The translations under genes were made by a program, and so were the position numbers. Shown piece by piece: positions 48,329 through 56,937 of a DNA stretch of 64,000 bases. Source of the stretch: Litchfieldia salsa (GTDB lineage: Bacteria > Bacillota > Bacilli > Bacillales > Bacillaceae_L). The DNA lies in assembly GCF_900104555.1 (NCBI RefSeq), contig NZ_FNJU01000001.1, positions 124,001 to 188,000 of the forward strand, given 5' to 3'. Below the pieces are notes generated by a model that was given only the letters and a program-made list of their open reading frames with translations, did not search any database and was not told the DNA's origin. Positions within the stretch are counted from its first letter, which is position 1. The number at the start of each line of letters is the position of its first letter.

Positions 48329-48988
48329 CTATTTCGTTGTTCTAGTTGAAATGAAAGATTTTTCAAGTGGTAGACAAATCGTTAGATTGACCCATCTTTC
48401 TAATTCTTTCACATATTGATCTGTAAAGTATGTCTCATTAGGCATTACGTGTAATACTTCTGTCATGTATTGCGGATGCAAATACGGCATTGTCAGCATC
48501 CCTTTAAGTTGCATAATTGTATGTGGGATTAGTAACTTTCTGAACTCCTGTTGATGAATACCTGTTTCCAGAATAGACTTAATGTAAAATTTCTCTTTCG
48601 TCATATATGTTGTTAAAACTTCGCGAATCAGCACTGAGTCTAATGTGATTTCTCTTAAAACACATCTCGCCAATTGATTATTATCTTTTTGGTAGTTCAT
48701 AATATTCTTTATAAACATGAGTAAACACTCTCTTGCAGAACGACTGTCTAATTCCACATATGCATGCTCAATCACTGAAGTATACCCGTCTAAAAATGAA
48801 GAGACCAAGTATTCTAGCAAACCTGCTTTGTTATCAAAATAATAGGATATATTTGCAACATTCACGTCTGCTTTTCTTGCGATTTCTCTGACTGACGTTC
48901 CATCAAATCCTTTTGTATTAAATAAATAAGCTGCTGCATCAATGACTTTTTCTTTTGTTTTTGACGTCTTTTTTACTTTTACTGTCAT
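48329..48988 (-). CDS. refZ: TetR-family regulator RefZ (YttP)
   Basis: A 219-residue TetR-type DNA-binding protein. The helix-turn-helix covers about 12-60 (A-A-Y-L-F-N-T-K-G-F-D-G-T-S-V-R-E-I-A, V-A-N-I-S-Y-Y-F). The position between hisJ and the GAF-domain reductase gene is that of RefZ, which in B. subtilis binds a few chromosomal motifs and affects FtsZ placement during sporulation. It converges with hisJ across 11 nt, with no separate terminator. Symmetric repeats upstream may be an autoregulatory site. Confidence 0.92.
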   Translation of the reverse strand: MTVKVKKTSKTKEKVIDAAAYLFNTKGFDGTSVREIARKADVNVANISYYFDNKAGLLEYLVSSFLDGYTSVIEHAYVELDSRSARECLLMFIKNIMNYQKDNNQLARCVLREITLDSVLIREVLTTYMTKEKFYIKSILETGIHQQEFRKLLIPHTIMQLKGMLTMPYLHPQYMTEVLHVMPNETYFTDQYVKELERWVNLTICLPLEKSFISTRTTK

Positions 48989-49019
48989 TATTCATAACCA
49001 CCTTTTTTATAAATGGTGT

Positions 49020-49039
49020 CAGACTTTTTTATTAGTCTG
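49020..49039. promoter_or_regulatory. Inverted repeat upstream of refZ, candidate operator
   Basis: CAGACT-N8-AGTCTG, followed at 49045-49064 by further TAGAC/TTAGACC half-sites. TetR-type regulators often bind such repeats next to their own start. I cannot recall the RefZ motif precisely enough to claim a match. Confidence 0.35.
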
Positions 49040-49193
49040 GTTAAATCTAGACTTTTACTTAGACCTTACTCTCTTTTATAAAATTCTAGAAACTAGGGTT
49101 AAATCCTTTAAGTTTCACTCGACAAATAAATGCGTTATTCATCGTATTTTGATAAGATAAAATCATATTTACGATTACCTAGGGGGGATTACA

Positions 49194-49673
49194 ATGTTTC
49201 ATGTCGAACAATACAACGAGAACCGTGTAGAAAATTACAAAATGGTCATAAAACAGTTATCTGCACTAATTGAGGGAGAATCAAATCCAATTGCTAATTT
49301 AGCGAATGCTGCTGCATTATTAAATCAATTTTTACAGGAAGTAAATTGGGTTGGGTTTTATTTAACTGAAAATAACCAGCTTGTTTTAGGTCCGTTTCAA
49401 GGCTTACCTGCCTGTGTAAGAATTCCTTTTGGCAGAGGTGTGTGTGGTACTGCTGCTGAAAACAAAAGAACTGAACGAGTTGAAGACGTTCATGCGTTTC
49501 CAGGTCACATTGCCTGTGATGCAGCATCACAATCGGAAATTGTCATTCCAATTATTAAAGATGGACTAGTGTATGGTGTGCTTGATATTGATAGTCCGAT
49601 CAAAAATCGATTTGATGAAATCGATCAGGAATATCTTGAAGAATTTATTGGAGTGCTAAGTAAACATTTATAA
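49194..49673 (+). CDS. ytsP: Free methionine-(R)-sulfoxide reductase, GAF type
   Basis: A 159-residue GAF-domain enzyme that reduces free L-methionine-(R)-sulfoxide. The three family cysteines are present with the fRMsr spacing: C74 (L-P-A-C-V-R-I), C84 (G-R-G-V-C-G) and C108 (G-H-I-A-C-D). The ATG follows GGGGGG. It is upstream of a GGDEF gene on the other strand. A run of family B repeats begins just after the stop. Confidence 0.95.
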   Translation: MFHVEQYNENRVENYKMVIKQLSALIEGESNPIANLANAAALLNQFLQEVNWVGFYLTENNQLVLGPFQGLPACVRIPFGRGVCGTAAENKRTERVEDVHAFPGHIACDAASQSEIVIPIIKDGLVYGVLDIDSPIKNRFDEIDQEYLEEFIGVLSKHL

Positions 49674-49674
49674 C

Positions 49675-49800
49675 AAGAAAAGCGCAAGGCGCCCGTTTAT
49701 CGGCGACAGGCATAAGACAGGCCGGCTTGAAGGTTTGCTTTTTAACCTTCACGGCGGATTGGCTTATGACCCCGAGCCGATGGCGCCTGGAGCTAGACAC
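49675..49800 (+). repeat. Family B repeat, copy 4 (divergent arm variant)
   Basis: Same outer ends as the other copies but an altered core. The AGCCCC/GGGGCT arms are replaced by ATCGGC/GCCGAT, still fully complementary, and the apical part is different. It begins two bases after the ytsP stop. Confidence 0.8.
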
Positions 49801-49801
49801 T

Positions 49802-49922
49802 AAGAAAAGCGCAAGCGCCTTGTTCAGCCCCGACAGGCATAAGGCGAATCACGCAGGAAATCTTGATTTCTGAAGTGATTTGACTTATGACCCCGAGGGG
49901 CTAGGCGCTGGAGCTAGACACC
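49802..49922 (+). repeat. Family B repeat, copy 5
   Basis: Standard core, closely matching the copies at 9484 and 23260-23501. It is joined directly to its neighbours. Confidence 0.88.
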
Positions 49923-49923
49923 A

Positions 49924-50040
49924 TGAAAAGCGGAAGCGCCTGGTCAGCCCCGAAAAGTGCTAGAGGACCCTGACTAGGAAGCTCGCTTCCGACGGAAGGG
50001 TCTGAAGCAATCGAGGGGCTAGGCGCTGGAGCTAGACACC
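49924..50040 (+). repeat. Family B repeat, copy 6 (alternative core)
   Basis: Standard ends and AGCCCC/GGGGCT arms, but the interior is replaced by a different hairpin (GACCCT/AGGGTC, GAAGC/GCTTC). It is third in the tandem row after ytsP. Confidence 0.82.
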
Positions 50041-50078
50041 AAAACCAGGTTCGAAATTTATATACTTTCTTATCTTGT

Positions 50079-50120
50079 AAAAAAGCAGGAGCGCCTTAAA
50101 CTAAAGGCACTCCTGCTTTT
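50079..50120. terminator. Bidirectional terminator between ytsP and dgcP
   Basis: AAAAAGCAGGAG..GCCTT / AAGGC..CTCCTGCTTTTT stem with one mismatch pair, T-rich on both strands. It ends at the dgcP stop codon. Confidence 0.85.
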
Positions 50121-51974
50121 TTATTGTATTAATAAATCCTGTACGACCACTTTATTTTTGCCAGTATCTTTTGCAATGTATAGTGCTTGATCGGCTCTAT
50201 GGAATAATTGTTGAACACTGTCTTTGTGTTCGGCTGACCAATGTGCAACCCCGCATGAAATCGTAACCTGTGGTGTTGTGTTATCTTGTACCTTTTTAAC
50301 TAGCCGATTAGCAATTACAATCCCTATTTCTAGGTCCACACCAGGCAAATAAACCGCAAGCTCCTCGCCACCCCACCTTGCCCCAATATCATTATCACGA
50401 ATATTAGCTTCTAATACATTAGCCACCTGAACGATCACTGAATCACCAATTTGATGCCCGAATGTATCATTGATCGCTTTAAAATTATCGATATCAATTA
50501 ATAGAAAAGTTCCGAAACCGTCTCTTTCCATAGATAAATGAATTTGATCATCTAAAAAGTTTCTTGAATATAGTTTGGTCAAATGGTCTGTAATGACTAA
50601 ATTCTCCAACTCTTCTCTTAAGGTTGAATTTGAAAAAGCTAAAGTTGAATGATGAATTAATGATTGAAACAACTTGAAAGTTTCAAAGGAAAAGAAATAC
50701 GGATTACGATGAAGAACAATCGCAAAGCCTATCACTACACCGCTTTGAACCATCGGCACAGCCATAATAGAACGAAATACACTGGATTCCTGATCTGCAT
50801 CATTATCGCTACCATAGTCAAAATCGCCTATAAACAATGTGTCACGTTCTTGAATTAATCGACTACGAACATATTCAATGATTTGTAGCGAATCATCTGA
50901 AGAAAAATAAACTGTACTTCCATCTAACACTTCAATCTGATTATCTTTTTTAATAAAAACAAAACCAACCTCATCACCAAGTAAATACCTGCTAATCTGA
51001 CCTGACATAAAAGAGATTGTATCGTTTAGTCTCAAATTAGAATTTAACTTATGGGTAGTATCATTTATTAACTGTAAATCTGCGACAAGGCGCTTGGATT
51101 GTTGGTAAAGTTGAGCGTTCTCTAAAGCACTTCCAGCAGTATTGGCGAGTAGTTCAATAAAATTAATTTCTTGATTTGGAAACTTTATATTACCTGAAGC
51201 AATTACTTCAAGTACTCCATATACACCTTGCTTACCCTTTAGCGGGGCATATAGTATTGACTTTTGATCCACAACAATATCTTCTTTTTGAATATCACCT
51301 GTTACATAAGCCTGAATCGCAGGTGAGTTATCATAATTATTATATTGTAGGTCCTTAATAGGTAGATTTTCATTTTCAACATTATCATGTGATAAGAGTA
51401 AGTAATACTTAAAGGATGGATACACCTTCTGCAATGTTAAAATGACCTCACCTAATACCTCATCTATATCCATTGAAGAGTGAAATTTTGCTGTCAATCC
51501 GAATAGCTTTTCGTACCTCAATTCTTCATTCAAAAACTTCGTATATTTTTGCGACCGGTCAATCACTTTCGTGCATTCTTCATTAATTGTCGTGATTAGC
51601 TTCTTACTAGTGGTCTGATTTTCCTGTAAATCCAGTAAAAGAAAACCAATAATGTTTTCTTGGTTTTTCATTGGCACCAACACTTGATTGTTTTCATTCG
51701 GAGTATGGAATTCAAGTATATGAATTTCCTCTTTCGAAATCTTCGTTCGGCGAGGTTCGTTTTTATGTAAATCAAGTGTCGAAGAGGCTGGAACAAACTG
51801 TTCTTCCCATTCATCAAATAAATAAATTGTCACTGCTTTTAAAGTAAATTCGTTTTTTATTAAATCTAAAAGCTTTGGTATAATCGTTGTGTGTTCATTT
51901 TCTAGCATTAATATCTCATACAATTTACTTTTAAATAGTATAAGCTGCTGTACCTCTTTATCATGTAATTCCAA
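50121..51974 (-). CDS. dgcP: GAF-domain diguanylate cyclase DgcP
   Basis: Makes cyclic di-GMP. The 617-residue soluble protein has three GAF-like regions (about 10-150, 165-300, 315-455) and a C-terminal GGDEF domain (about 460-615). The catalytic signature is R-W-G-G-E-E-L (G-G-E-E-L at 535-539), an active variant, with D-I-D-N-F-K-A-I-N-D-T-F-G-H upstream. No EAL domain. It corresponds to B. subtilis DgcP (YtrP). TTG start 4-6 nt after AGGTGAT. The gene is divergent from rpsD. Confidence 0.93.
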   Translation of the reverse strand: MELHDKEVQQLILFKSKLYEILMLENEHTTIIPKLLDLIKNEFTLKAVTIYLFDEWEEQFVPASSTLDLHKNEPRRTKISKEEIHILEFHTPNENNQVLVPMKNQENIIGFLLLDLQENQTTSKKLITTINEECTKVIDRSQKYTKFLNEELRYEKLFGLTAKFHSSMDIDEVLGEVILTLQKVYPSFKYYLLLSHDNVENENLPIKDLQYNNYDNSPAIQAYVTGDIQKEDIVVDQKSILYAPLKGKQGVYGVLEVIASGNIKFPNQEINFIELLANTAGSALENAQLYQQSKRLVADLQLINDTTHKLNSNLRLNDTISFMSGQISRYLLGDEVGFVFIKKDNQIEVLDGSTVYFSSDDSLQIIEYVRSRLIQERDTLFIGDFDYGSDNDADQESSVFRSIMAVPMVQSGVVIGFAIVLHRNPYFFSFETFKLFQSLIHHSTLAFSNSTLREELENLVITDHLTKLYSRNFLDDQIHLSMERDGFGTFLLIDIDNFKAINDTFGHQIGDSVIVQVANVLEANIRDNDIGARWGGEELAVYLPGVDLEIGIVIANRLVKKVQDNTTPQVTISCGVAHWSAEHKDSVQQLFHRADQALYIAKDTGKNKVVVQDLLIQ

Positions 51975-52138
51975 TTTATCACCTACATTTATATTGCCGA
52001 TCTACTTTTAACTAAAGATAATATATCTATTATAATTTAAAAATCTTCAGATTTCCCCAATTTATTCACTTATTTTTCAGAAAATGTGATTATTTTTTTA
52101 CACTAATCTGTAGCTTTAAGTCAAATAACTAAATCAGC

Positions 52139-52167
52139 TTGACTTAATGTATAAAAAATCATATAAT
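52139..52167 (+). promoter_or_regulatory. Sigma-A promoter of rpsD
   Basis: TTGACT (52139-52144), a 17-nt spacer and TATAAT (52162-52167). The match is very close to consensus. The start lies near 52174, leaving a leader of almost 190 nt. Confidence 0.88.
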
Positions 52168-52174
52168 GGTCGTT

Positions 52175-52361
52175 GTGTAAAATATTGCAGCATTTGTGGT
52201 CACTTTGTGTCATCATTTTGTTCCTCTTAAAGCTTAAGAAGGTGTATCGTGTAACTCTTTGCTGCTAGAGCGAGGATACATGAAAACAAAATGAGCATAA
52301 TGAAAAGTCACATCTGTTTTTATTTTACAACAAAATAAAAACATTGAAGGAGGAGTCATTC
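52175..52361 (+). ncRNA. Structured 5' leader of rpsD, probable S4 autoregulatory site
   Basis: About 187 nt between the strong promoter and the rpsD start hold no gene but can form several pairings (TTTTGTTCCTC region against GAGGATACATGAAAACAAAA). In B. subtilis S4 represses its own synthesis through a leader in this position. I infer the same here; the fold was not calculated. Confidence 0.6.
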
Positions 52362-52964
52362 ATGGCTCGTTATACAGGTCCAAGCTGGAAATTATCCCGT
52401 CGTCTTGGCATTTCATTAAGTGGTACAGGTAAAGAATTAGAAAAGCGTCCATACGCTCCAGGACAACATGGTCCAAACCAACGTAAAAAGCTTTCTGAGT
52501 ATGGTTTACAATTACAAGAAAAGCAAAAATTACGTCATATGTTCGGAGTTAATGAGCGTCAATTCCGTAACTTATTTGATGCTGCTGGTAAATTACAAGG
52601 TAAGCACGGTGAAAACTTCATGATTCTTTTAGAATCTCGTCTTGATAACCTAGTTTATCGTTCAGGTTTAGCTCGTACTCGTCGTCAAGCTCGTCAATTA
52701 GTTAACCACGGTCACATTTTAGTTGATGGAAGCCGTCTTGATATTCCATCATACCGCGTGAAGCTTGGTCAAACTATTTCTTTACGTGAAAAATCACGTA
52801 ATCTTGACGTTGTTAAAGAAGCTGTTGAAACAAACAACTTCACACCTGATTACTTAACTTTTGATGCTGACAAATTAGAAGCAACATTCACTCGCTTACC
52901 AGAGCGTTCTGAATTACCTGCTGAAATTAACGAAGCACTTATCGTTGAGTTCTACTCTCGTTAA
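52362..52964 (+). CDS. rpsD: Ribosomal protein S4
   Basis: Primary 16S rRNA-binding protein of the small subunit, 200 residues. It starts [17 protein letters not shown], with the R-P-Y-A-P-G-Q-H-G segment and an S4 RNA-binding domain at about 90-155 ([15 protein letters not shown]). It lacks the zinc-type cysteines. The ATG at 52362 has AAGGAGGAG upstream; an in-frame ATG six codons earlier lies before that site. Codon use is that of a highly expressed gene. Confidence 0.98.
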   Translation: MARYTGPSWKLSRRLGISLSGTGKELEKRPYAPGQHGPNQRKKLSEYGLQLQEKQKLRHMFGVNERQFRNLFDAAGKLQGKHGENFMILLESRLDNLVYRSGLARTRRQARQLVNHGHILVDGSRLDIPSYRVKLGQTISLREKSRNLDVVKEAVETNNFTPDYLTFDADKLEATFTRLPERSELPAEINEALIVEFYSR

Positions 52965-52971
52965 AACAAGC

Positions 52972-53003
52972 AACCCCAGGATTTATCCCGGGGTTTTTGT
53001 TTT
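52972..53003 (+). terminator. Terminator of rpsD
   Basis: AACCCC-GG / CC-GGGGTT stem, then TTTTGTTTT. It overlaps the 3' end of the convergent MMPL gene. Confidence 0.85.
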
Positions 53004-55151
53004 GGTCTTTTTACCAAAAAACCACCAATTCCAATCCCCAAATAGCTTCATTAATGCTGGTACTAACACCATTCTAATAATAGATGCATCGATAAAGATC
53101 GCAATAGCAATACCCACTCCAACCTGCTTAACTGGCATGACACCGGTAAAGCCAAATGCTCCTGTTACAACAATCATAATTGCAGCTGCAGATGTAATGA
53201 TTTTACTTGTTGCAGCAAGACCATCAATTGTTGCTGAATCATTATCAAGTGTTAGTTGATAATTTTCATATATACGAGAAATTAGAAAAACTTCGTAATC
53301 CATGCTTAATCCAAAAACTAAGCTAAAAACAAAAACCGGAACCATCAAACTAATATCAGTCGCTTCAAACCCTAAGTGACCTTGTTGAAAAACCCATACA
53401 ATTATTCCAAATGCTGCAATTAAACTTAACATATTCATCATTATTGCTTTAATTGGAATTAATAAAGACTTAAAAGCAAACATCAAAATAAAAAATGTCG
53501 TTACCAAAATTAAGGTTAGTCCATAGGGAGATTTGTGATAAATTTCATCAAATATCTCTTGCTCAAAAGTTGGAGTACCACCATAATATAACTTTAGTTG
53601 AGATTGATGATTCTCTTTTTCCTTTTCCTTTCTTACCCAATCCTTTGCTTTCGTTTTATTTTCAAAGTAAAGATTAAATAACATCATATCCTTAGTCGTG
53701 TACTGATCAAGAATCTGTTTTACTTGTGGCGAATTGGATTGAAAAGCAAGGACATTCAATAATTCATCAGCACTGTCTACCTCCAATATTGTAAATAAAG
53801 ATTCAATTTCGAGGGTGCCTCCTCCCTCTGCTTCCATCTTATTAATGGTATTTTCTAGCTTTGTAAGGTCTTCTTTCTCCATCACATTGCCACCAACTAC
53901 CTCAGCAATCATAATAACCTTATGATCATCTTGCTTTTGCTCATCTACAAAGGTTTCGTTGAAAGTTTCAATTGCAGTTCTTGCTTCATAATTAGTTGGT
54001 AGTGCCTCAATACCTGGTATGTCTAACTTCATATCACGGACAGGCAAAGAACTAACCGTTAGAATGATAATGGCAATCAGCATCATTATAATGGGCTTTT
54101 TCATTACAAATGTGGCAAAAGACTTCCACATTCCATTTGTGTTATTTTGAACTTTTAAAATACTAAAAGTGTTCACTTTCGCCCCTAATATAGATAATAA
54201 GGATGGTAGTAAGGTTATCGCTGATATGACAGAAACCAAAACAACCAGCATTCCACCTACTGCAACATTCATAAATAAATCGATTTTTATAAAAAGTAAC
54301 CCTAAAAGCCCAATAAATACACACACTCCTGAAAAGATTACAGATCGCCCAGCTGTTGCCAGGGTAATACAAATCGCATCATGAACGTCTTTGCTTTTAA
54401 TTTCGTCTTTAAATCTGTTAATAAATAGTAGGGCAAAATCAATGCTTAAAGCCAGTCCAATCATCGGGACAATATTCAGAATAAAAATAGAGAAATCTAA
54501 ATGATAACTAAACAGATAAAGAAGACCCATTGTAATGATGATCGAAATGACTCCTATTAACAGTGGAATACTTGCTGCAACAAGACTACCAAACGCTAAT
54601 ACTAAGACTAGAAGTGCGATAGGTAATCCAATCATCTCTGCTTTGGCCAAATCTTTCTGACTAGCTTCATTTAAGTCTTTTACAATAACTGGCTCGCCTG
54701 TAATCGTTACTTTCAATCCGCTTTCATTTCTCAAAAGTGCTCTTATCTCTTCAATTTTCTCACTCATTGACTCTGATTCTTCATTGAATAAAAGAATTCC
54801 ATAGGCTACATTTTTCTTAATCATACCTTCTTGATCAAAGGGTGTGATAAACCCTTCGAGGTTTTCAATTCCATTAATTTGACTAAATGTTTCTTGAATA
54901 TACTGTTTCCATTTACCTTCTGAAATAACATCTTCTTTTTCAAATAGTAAAATAATTGATGATTCTGCTTGATTAAATTCATCCTTTAGCAAGTTCGTAG
55001 TCTGCTGATAAGAACCTTCAAATTCAAACCCATTTCCACTTAAAACTGAAGGAAGCTTGAAAGCGCACATGCTAAATATGATAATTAAAATGACCCAAAG
55101 GAATACAATCGTTTTCCGAAATCGGTACAGATAATCTCCTAGCTTATTCAC
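52983..55151 (-). CDS. MMPL/RND-type membrane transporter
   Basis: A 722-residue polytopic protein of the MMPL branch of the RND superfamily. It has a first helix at about 14-34, an outside domain, a helix bundle at about 170-335, a second outside domain (about 370-530) and a second bundle (about 540-710). The conserved S-I-D-F-A-L-L-F-I-N-R-F and S-M-D-Y-E-V-F-L-I-S-R mark helix 4/10 positions with the proton-relay Asp and Tyr. It resembles B. subtilis YdfJ-type proteins. Cargo unknown: lipid, drug or siderophore export are possible. GTG start after GGAGG. Confidence 0.88.
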   Translation of the reverse strand: MNKLGDYLYRFRKTIVFLWVILIIIFSMCAFKLPSVLSGNGFEFEGSYQQTTNLLKDEFNQAESSIILLFEKEDVISEGKWKQYIQETFSQINGIENLEGFITPFDQEGMIKKNVAYGILLFNEESESMSEKIEEIRALLRNESGLKVTITGEPVIVKDLNEASQKDLAKAEMIGLPIALLVLVLAFGSLVAASIPLLIGVISIIITMGLLYLFSYHLDFSIFILNIVPMIGLALSIDFALLFINRFKDEIKSKDVHDAICITLATAGRSVIFSGVCVFIGLLGLLFIKIDLFMNVAVGGMLVVLVSVISAITLLPSLLSILGAKVNTFSILKVQNNTNGMWKSFATFVMKKPIIMMLIAIIILTVSSLPVRDMKLDIPGIEALPTNYEARTAIETFNETFVDEQKQDDHKVIMIAEVVGGNVMEKEDLTKLENTINKMEAEGGGTLEIESLFTILEVDSADELLNVLAFQSNSPQVKQILDQYTTKDMMLFNLYFENKTKAKDWVRKEKEKENHQSQLKLYYGGTPTFEQEIFDEIYHKSPYGLTLILVTTFFILMFAFKSLLIPIKAIMMNMLSLIAAFGIIVWVFQQGHLGFEATDISLMVPVFVFSLVFGLSMDYEVFLISRIYENYQLTLDNDSATIDGLAATSKIITSAAAIMIVVTGAFGFTGVMPVKQVGVGIAIAIFIDASIIRMVLVPALMKLFGDWNWWFFGKKTKTKTPG

Positions 55152-55265
55152 GCTTTAACCTCCAATACGTCATAAAGATAGCATTTGTTAATATGAGTTA
55201 CCGTAATCATGTTTATTAAAAAAACAAAAAGAGAAGTGGTTTAAACCACCTCTCCTCTTTTGTAC

Positions 55266-56525
55266 TTAGTATTTAATTAAGTAGTATTTTTTCTTTCCTC
55301 TTCTAATGACTGTAAATTGACCTTCGATTCGGTCGTTCTCTGTAATTATACGATCTAGAGCCTGTTCTCTCTCTCCATTAATATAAATGGCACCATTTGT
55401 AATATCTTCTCTAGCTTGGCGTTTCGAAGGGGTAATTTTACTATTTACTAATAATTCAACTAAAGCTATCTCAGTTTCTCCCTCTACTTGGTATGACGGG
55501 ACATCTTTAAACCCCTGAATAATTTCAGCAGCAGAAAGATCACGAATCTCTCCACTAAATAAACTTTCTGATATCTTAACCGCTTGAAGAAATGCCTCTT
55601 CACCATGAACTAGCTTTGTAACTTCTTCTGCTAAAGCTTTTTGAGCTAATCTCTTTTCTGGTGCATTTTTTATTTCCTCTTCAAATTGATTAATTTCTTC
55701 TTTCGTAAAGAATGTGAAGTATTTAAGGTATCTTATTACATCACGATCATCTGTATTAATCCAGAACTGGTAAAACTCATATGGAGAGGTCTTTTCTTTA
55801 TCTAACCAAATCGTACCTCCCTCAGTTTTTCCAAACTTCGTACCATCTGATTTTGTAACAAGAGGAATCGTTAAACCAAATGCCTTTGAATCATCCACTG
55901 TTTTTCTAATTAATTCAAGTCCAGCGGTAATATTCCCCCACTGATCACTACCACCAATTTGTAATTTACAGTTTTGAGTTTCATATAGTTTCAAGAAATC
56001 ATATGACTGTAATATCATGTAACTAAACTCTGTGAATGATATACCTGCATCAAGTCTTGATGAAACAGAATCCTTTGCAAGCATGTAGTTTAAACCAAAG
56101 CTTTTTCCAATATCACGTAAAAATGTGATTAAGTCTAGTTGGCCAATCCAATCATAGTTATTAGCGATTTGCGCTGGATTTCCTTCTTTTTCAAAATCTA
56201 GAAATTGAGAAAGTTGATTCTTTATACTTTGGCTAAAGCCTTCTACCACATCTTGTGTATTTAATGTTCTTTCAGCCTTCTTACCACTTGGGTCACCGAT
56301 TAGTCCGGTAGCTCCTCCTACTAATGCAATCGGCTGATGACCAGCCATTTGGAATCTTTTAAGCGCCAGAACTCCCACTAAATGACCTATGTGTAAGCTA
56401 TCTGCAGTAGGATCAAAACCACAATATAATTTAACACTTTCTTGACTTAATAATTTCTTTAAACCTTCTTCATCAGTAATTTGATTAATTAAACCTCTAA
56501 ATTGTAAATCATCCAATATTTGCAT
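55266..56525 (-). CDS. tyrS: Tyrosyl-tRNA synthetase
   Basis: Charges tRNA-Tyr. The 419-residue class I enzyme has the HIGH motif in S-L-H-I-G-H-L-V, the tyrosine pocket F-T-E-F-S-Y-M-I-L-Q-S-Y-D, the G-G-S-D-Q-W-G-N segment, the KMSKS equivalent K-F-G-K-T and a C-terminal S4 domain (about 355-415). The ATG follows AGGAG. It is controlled by an upstream T-box. Confidence 0.97.
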   Translation of the reverse strand: MQILDDLQFRGLINQITDEEGLKKLLSQESVKLYCGFDPTADSLHIGHLVGVLALKRFQMAGHQPIALVGGATGLIGDPSGKKAERTLNTQDVVEGFSQSIKNQLSQFLDFEKEGNPAQIANNYDWIGQLDLITFLRDIGKSFGLNYMLAKDSVSSRLDAGISFTEFSYMILQSYDFLKLYETQNCKLQIGGSDQWGNITAGLELIRKTVDDSKAFGLTIPLVTKSDGTKFGKTEGGTIWLDKEKTSPYEFYQFWINTDDRDVIRYLKYFTFFTKEEINQFEEEIKNAPEKRLAQKALAEEVTKLVHGEEAFLQAVKISESLFSGEIRDLSAAEIIQGFKDVPSYQVEGETEIALVELLVNSKITPSKRQAREDITNGAIYINGEREQALDRIITENDRIEGQFTVIRRGKKKYYLIKY

Positions 56526-56529
56526 TAAA

Positions 56530-56820
56530 ATCGTCTCCTTTTTATCTTTTAGACAATAAAAAAACCCGCTCCTTCGTAAACGAAGGGGCGAGTATTATAT
56601 CGCGGTACCACCCTACTTAAAAACAAAAATAATTGTTCTTATCTCAATTTTCTATAACGGGAAAAAACCGTCTTTTGCTACTAACACAAATGTTATGTTC
56701 ACAAAAGATGCTCAAGGTGGTAATTCATGTTAACCTATGTACTGATTCACACCAACCATCAGCTCTCTGGGACATGGAAGTTATACACTACTTTGACCTC
56801 TCATTGCATAATCATATTAA
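56530..56820 (-). promoter_or_regulatory. Tyrosine T-box leader of tyrS
   Basis: The minus-strand leader contains the T-box sequence AGGGTGGTACCGCG (56601-56614), which pairs with uncharged tRNA acceptor ends and forms the antiterminator. A stem I with GGTTGGTGTGAA and AGAGAG blocks is upstream. The specifier triplet in GAAT-TAC-CACC (TAC at 56720-56722) is a tyrosine codon. The terminator stem CGCCCCTTCG / CGAAGGAGCG (56567-56590) is followed by seven T. Uncharged tRNA-Tyr should allow readthrough. Confidence 0.95.
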
Positions 56821-56826
56821 TGTCTT

Positions 56827-56854
56827 TTTATCATAAAAGGTAAGTTTATGTCAA
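56827..56854 (-). promoter_or_regulatory. Promoter of the tyrS T-box transcript
   Basis: TTGACA (56849-56854), a 16-nt spacer and GATAAA (56827-56832) on the minus strand, with a start predicted near 56820. Confidence 0.6.
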
Positions 56855-56902
56855 ATAAAATAATGGAAATTGCGAAAAATATAATACTTCCTTCCCTCTT
56901 TA

Positions 56903-56911
56903 TGCTATAAT
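56903..56911 (+). promoter_or_regulatory. Extended -10 promoter of the penicillin-binding protein gene
   Basis: TGCTATAAT, a TGn-TATAAT extended -10 hexamer, lies 27 nt before the start. No good -35 is seen, which fits an extended -10 promoter. The AGGGGGC ribosome site follows. Confidence 0.6.
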
Positions 56912-56937
56912 GTACATGATTTTAGGGGGCTGATGAT

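Noticed and set aside
48317-48329. Missing terminator between hisJ and refZ as a sign of a broken gene
   Set aside because: Both proteins are full length and in frame; the 11-nt convergent gap is simply tight packing.
49675-50040. Possible CRISPR-like array (three spaced repeats)
   Set aside because: Units are about 120 nt, directly joined, self-complementary and without uniform short repeats and unique spacers. No cas genes are present.
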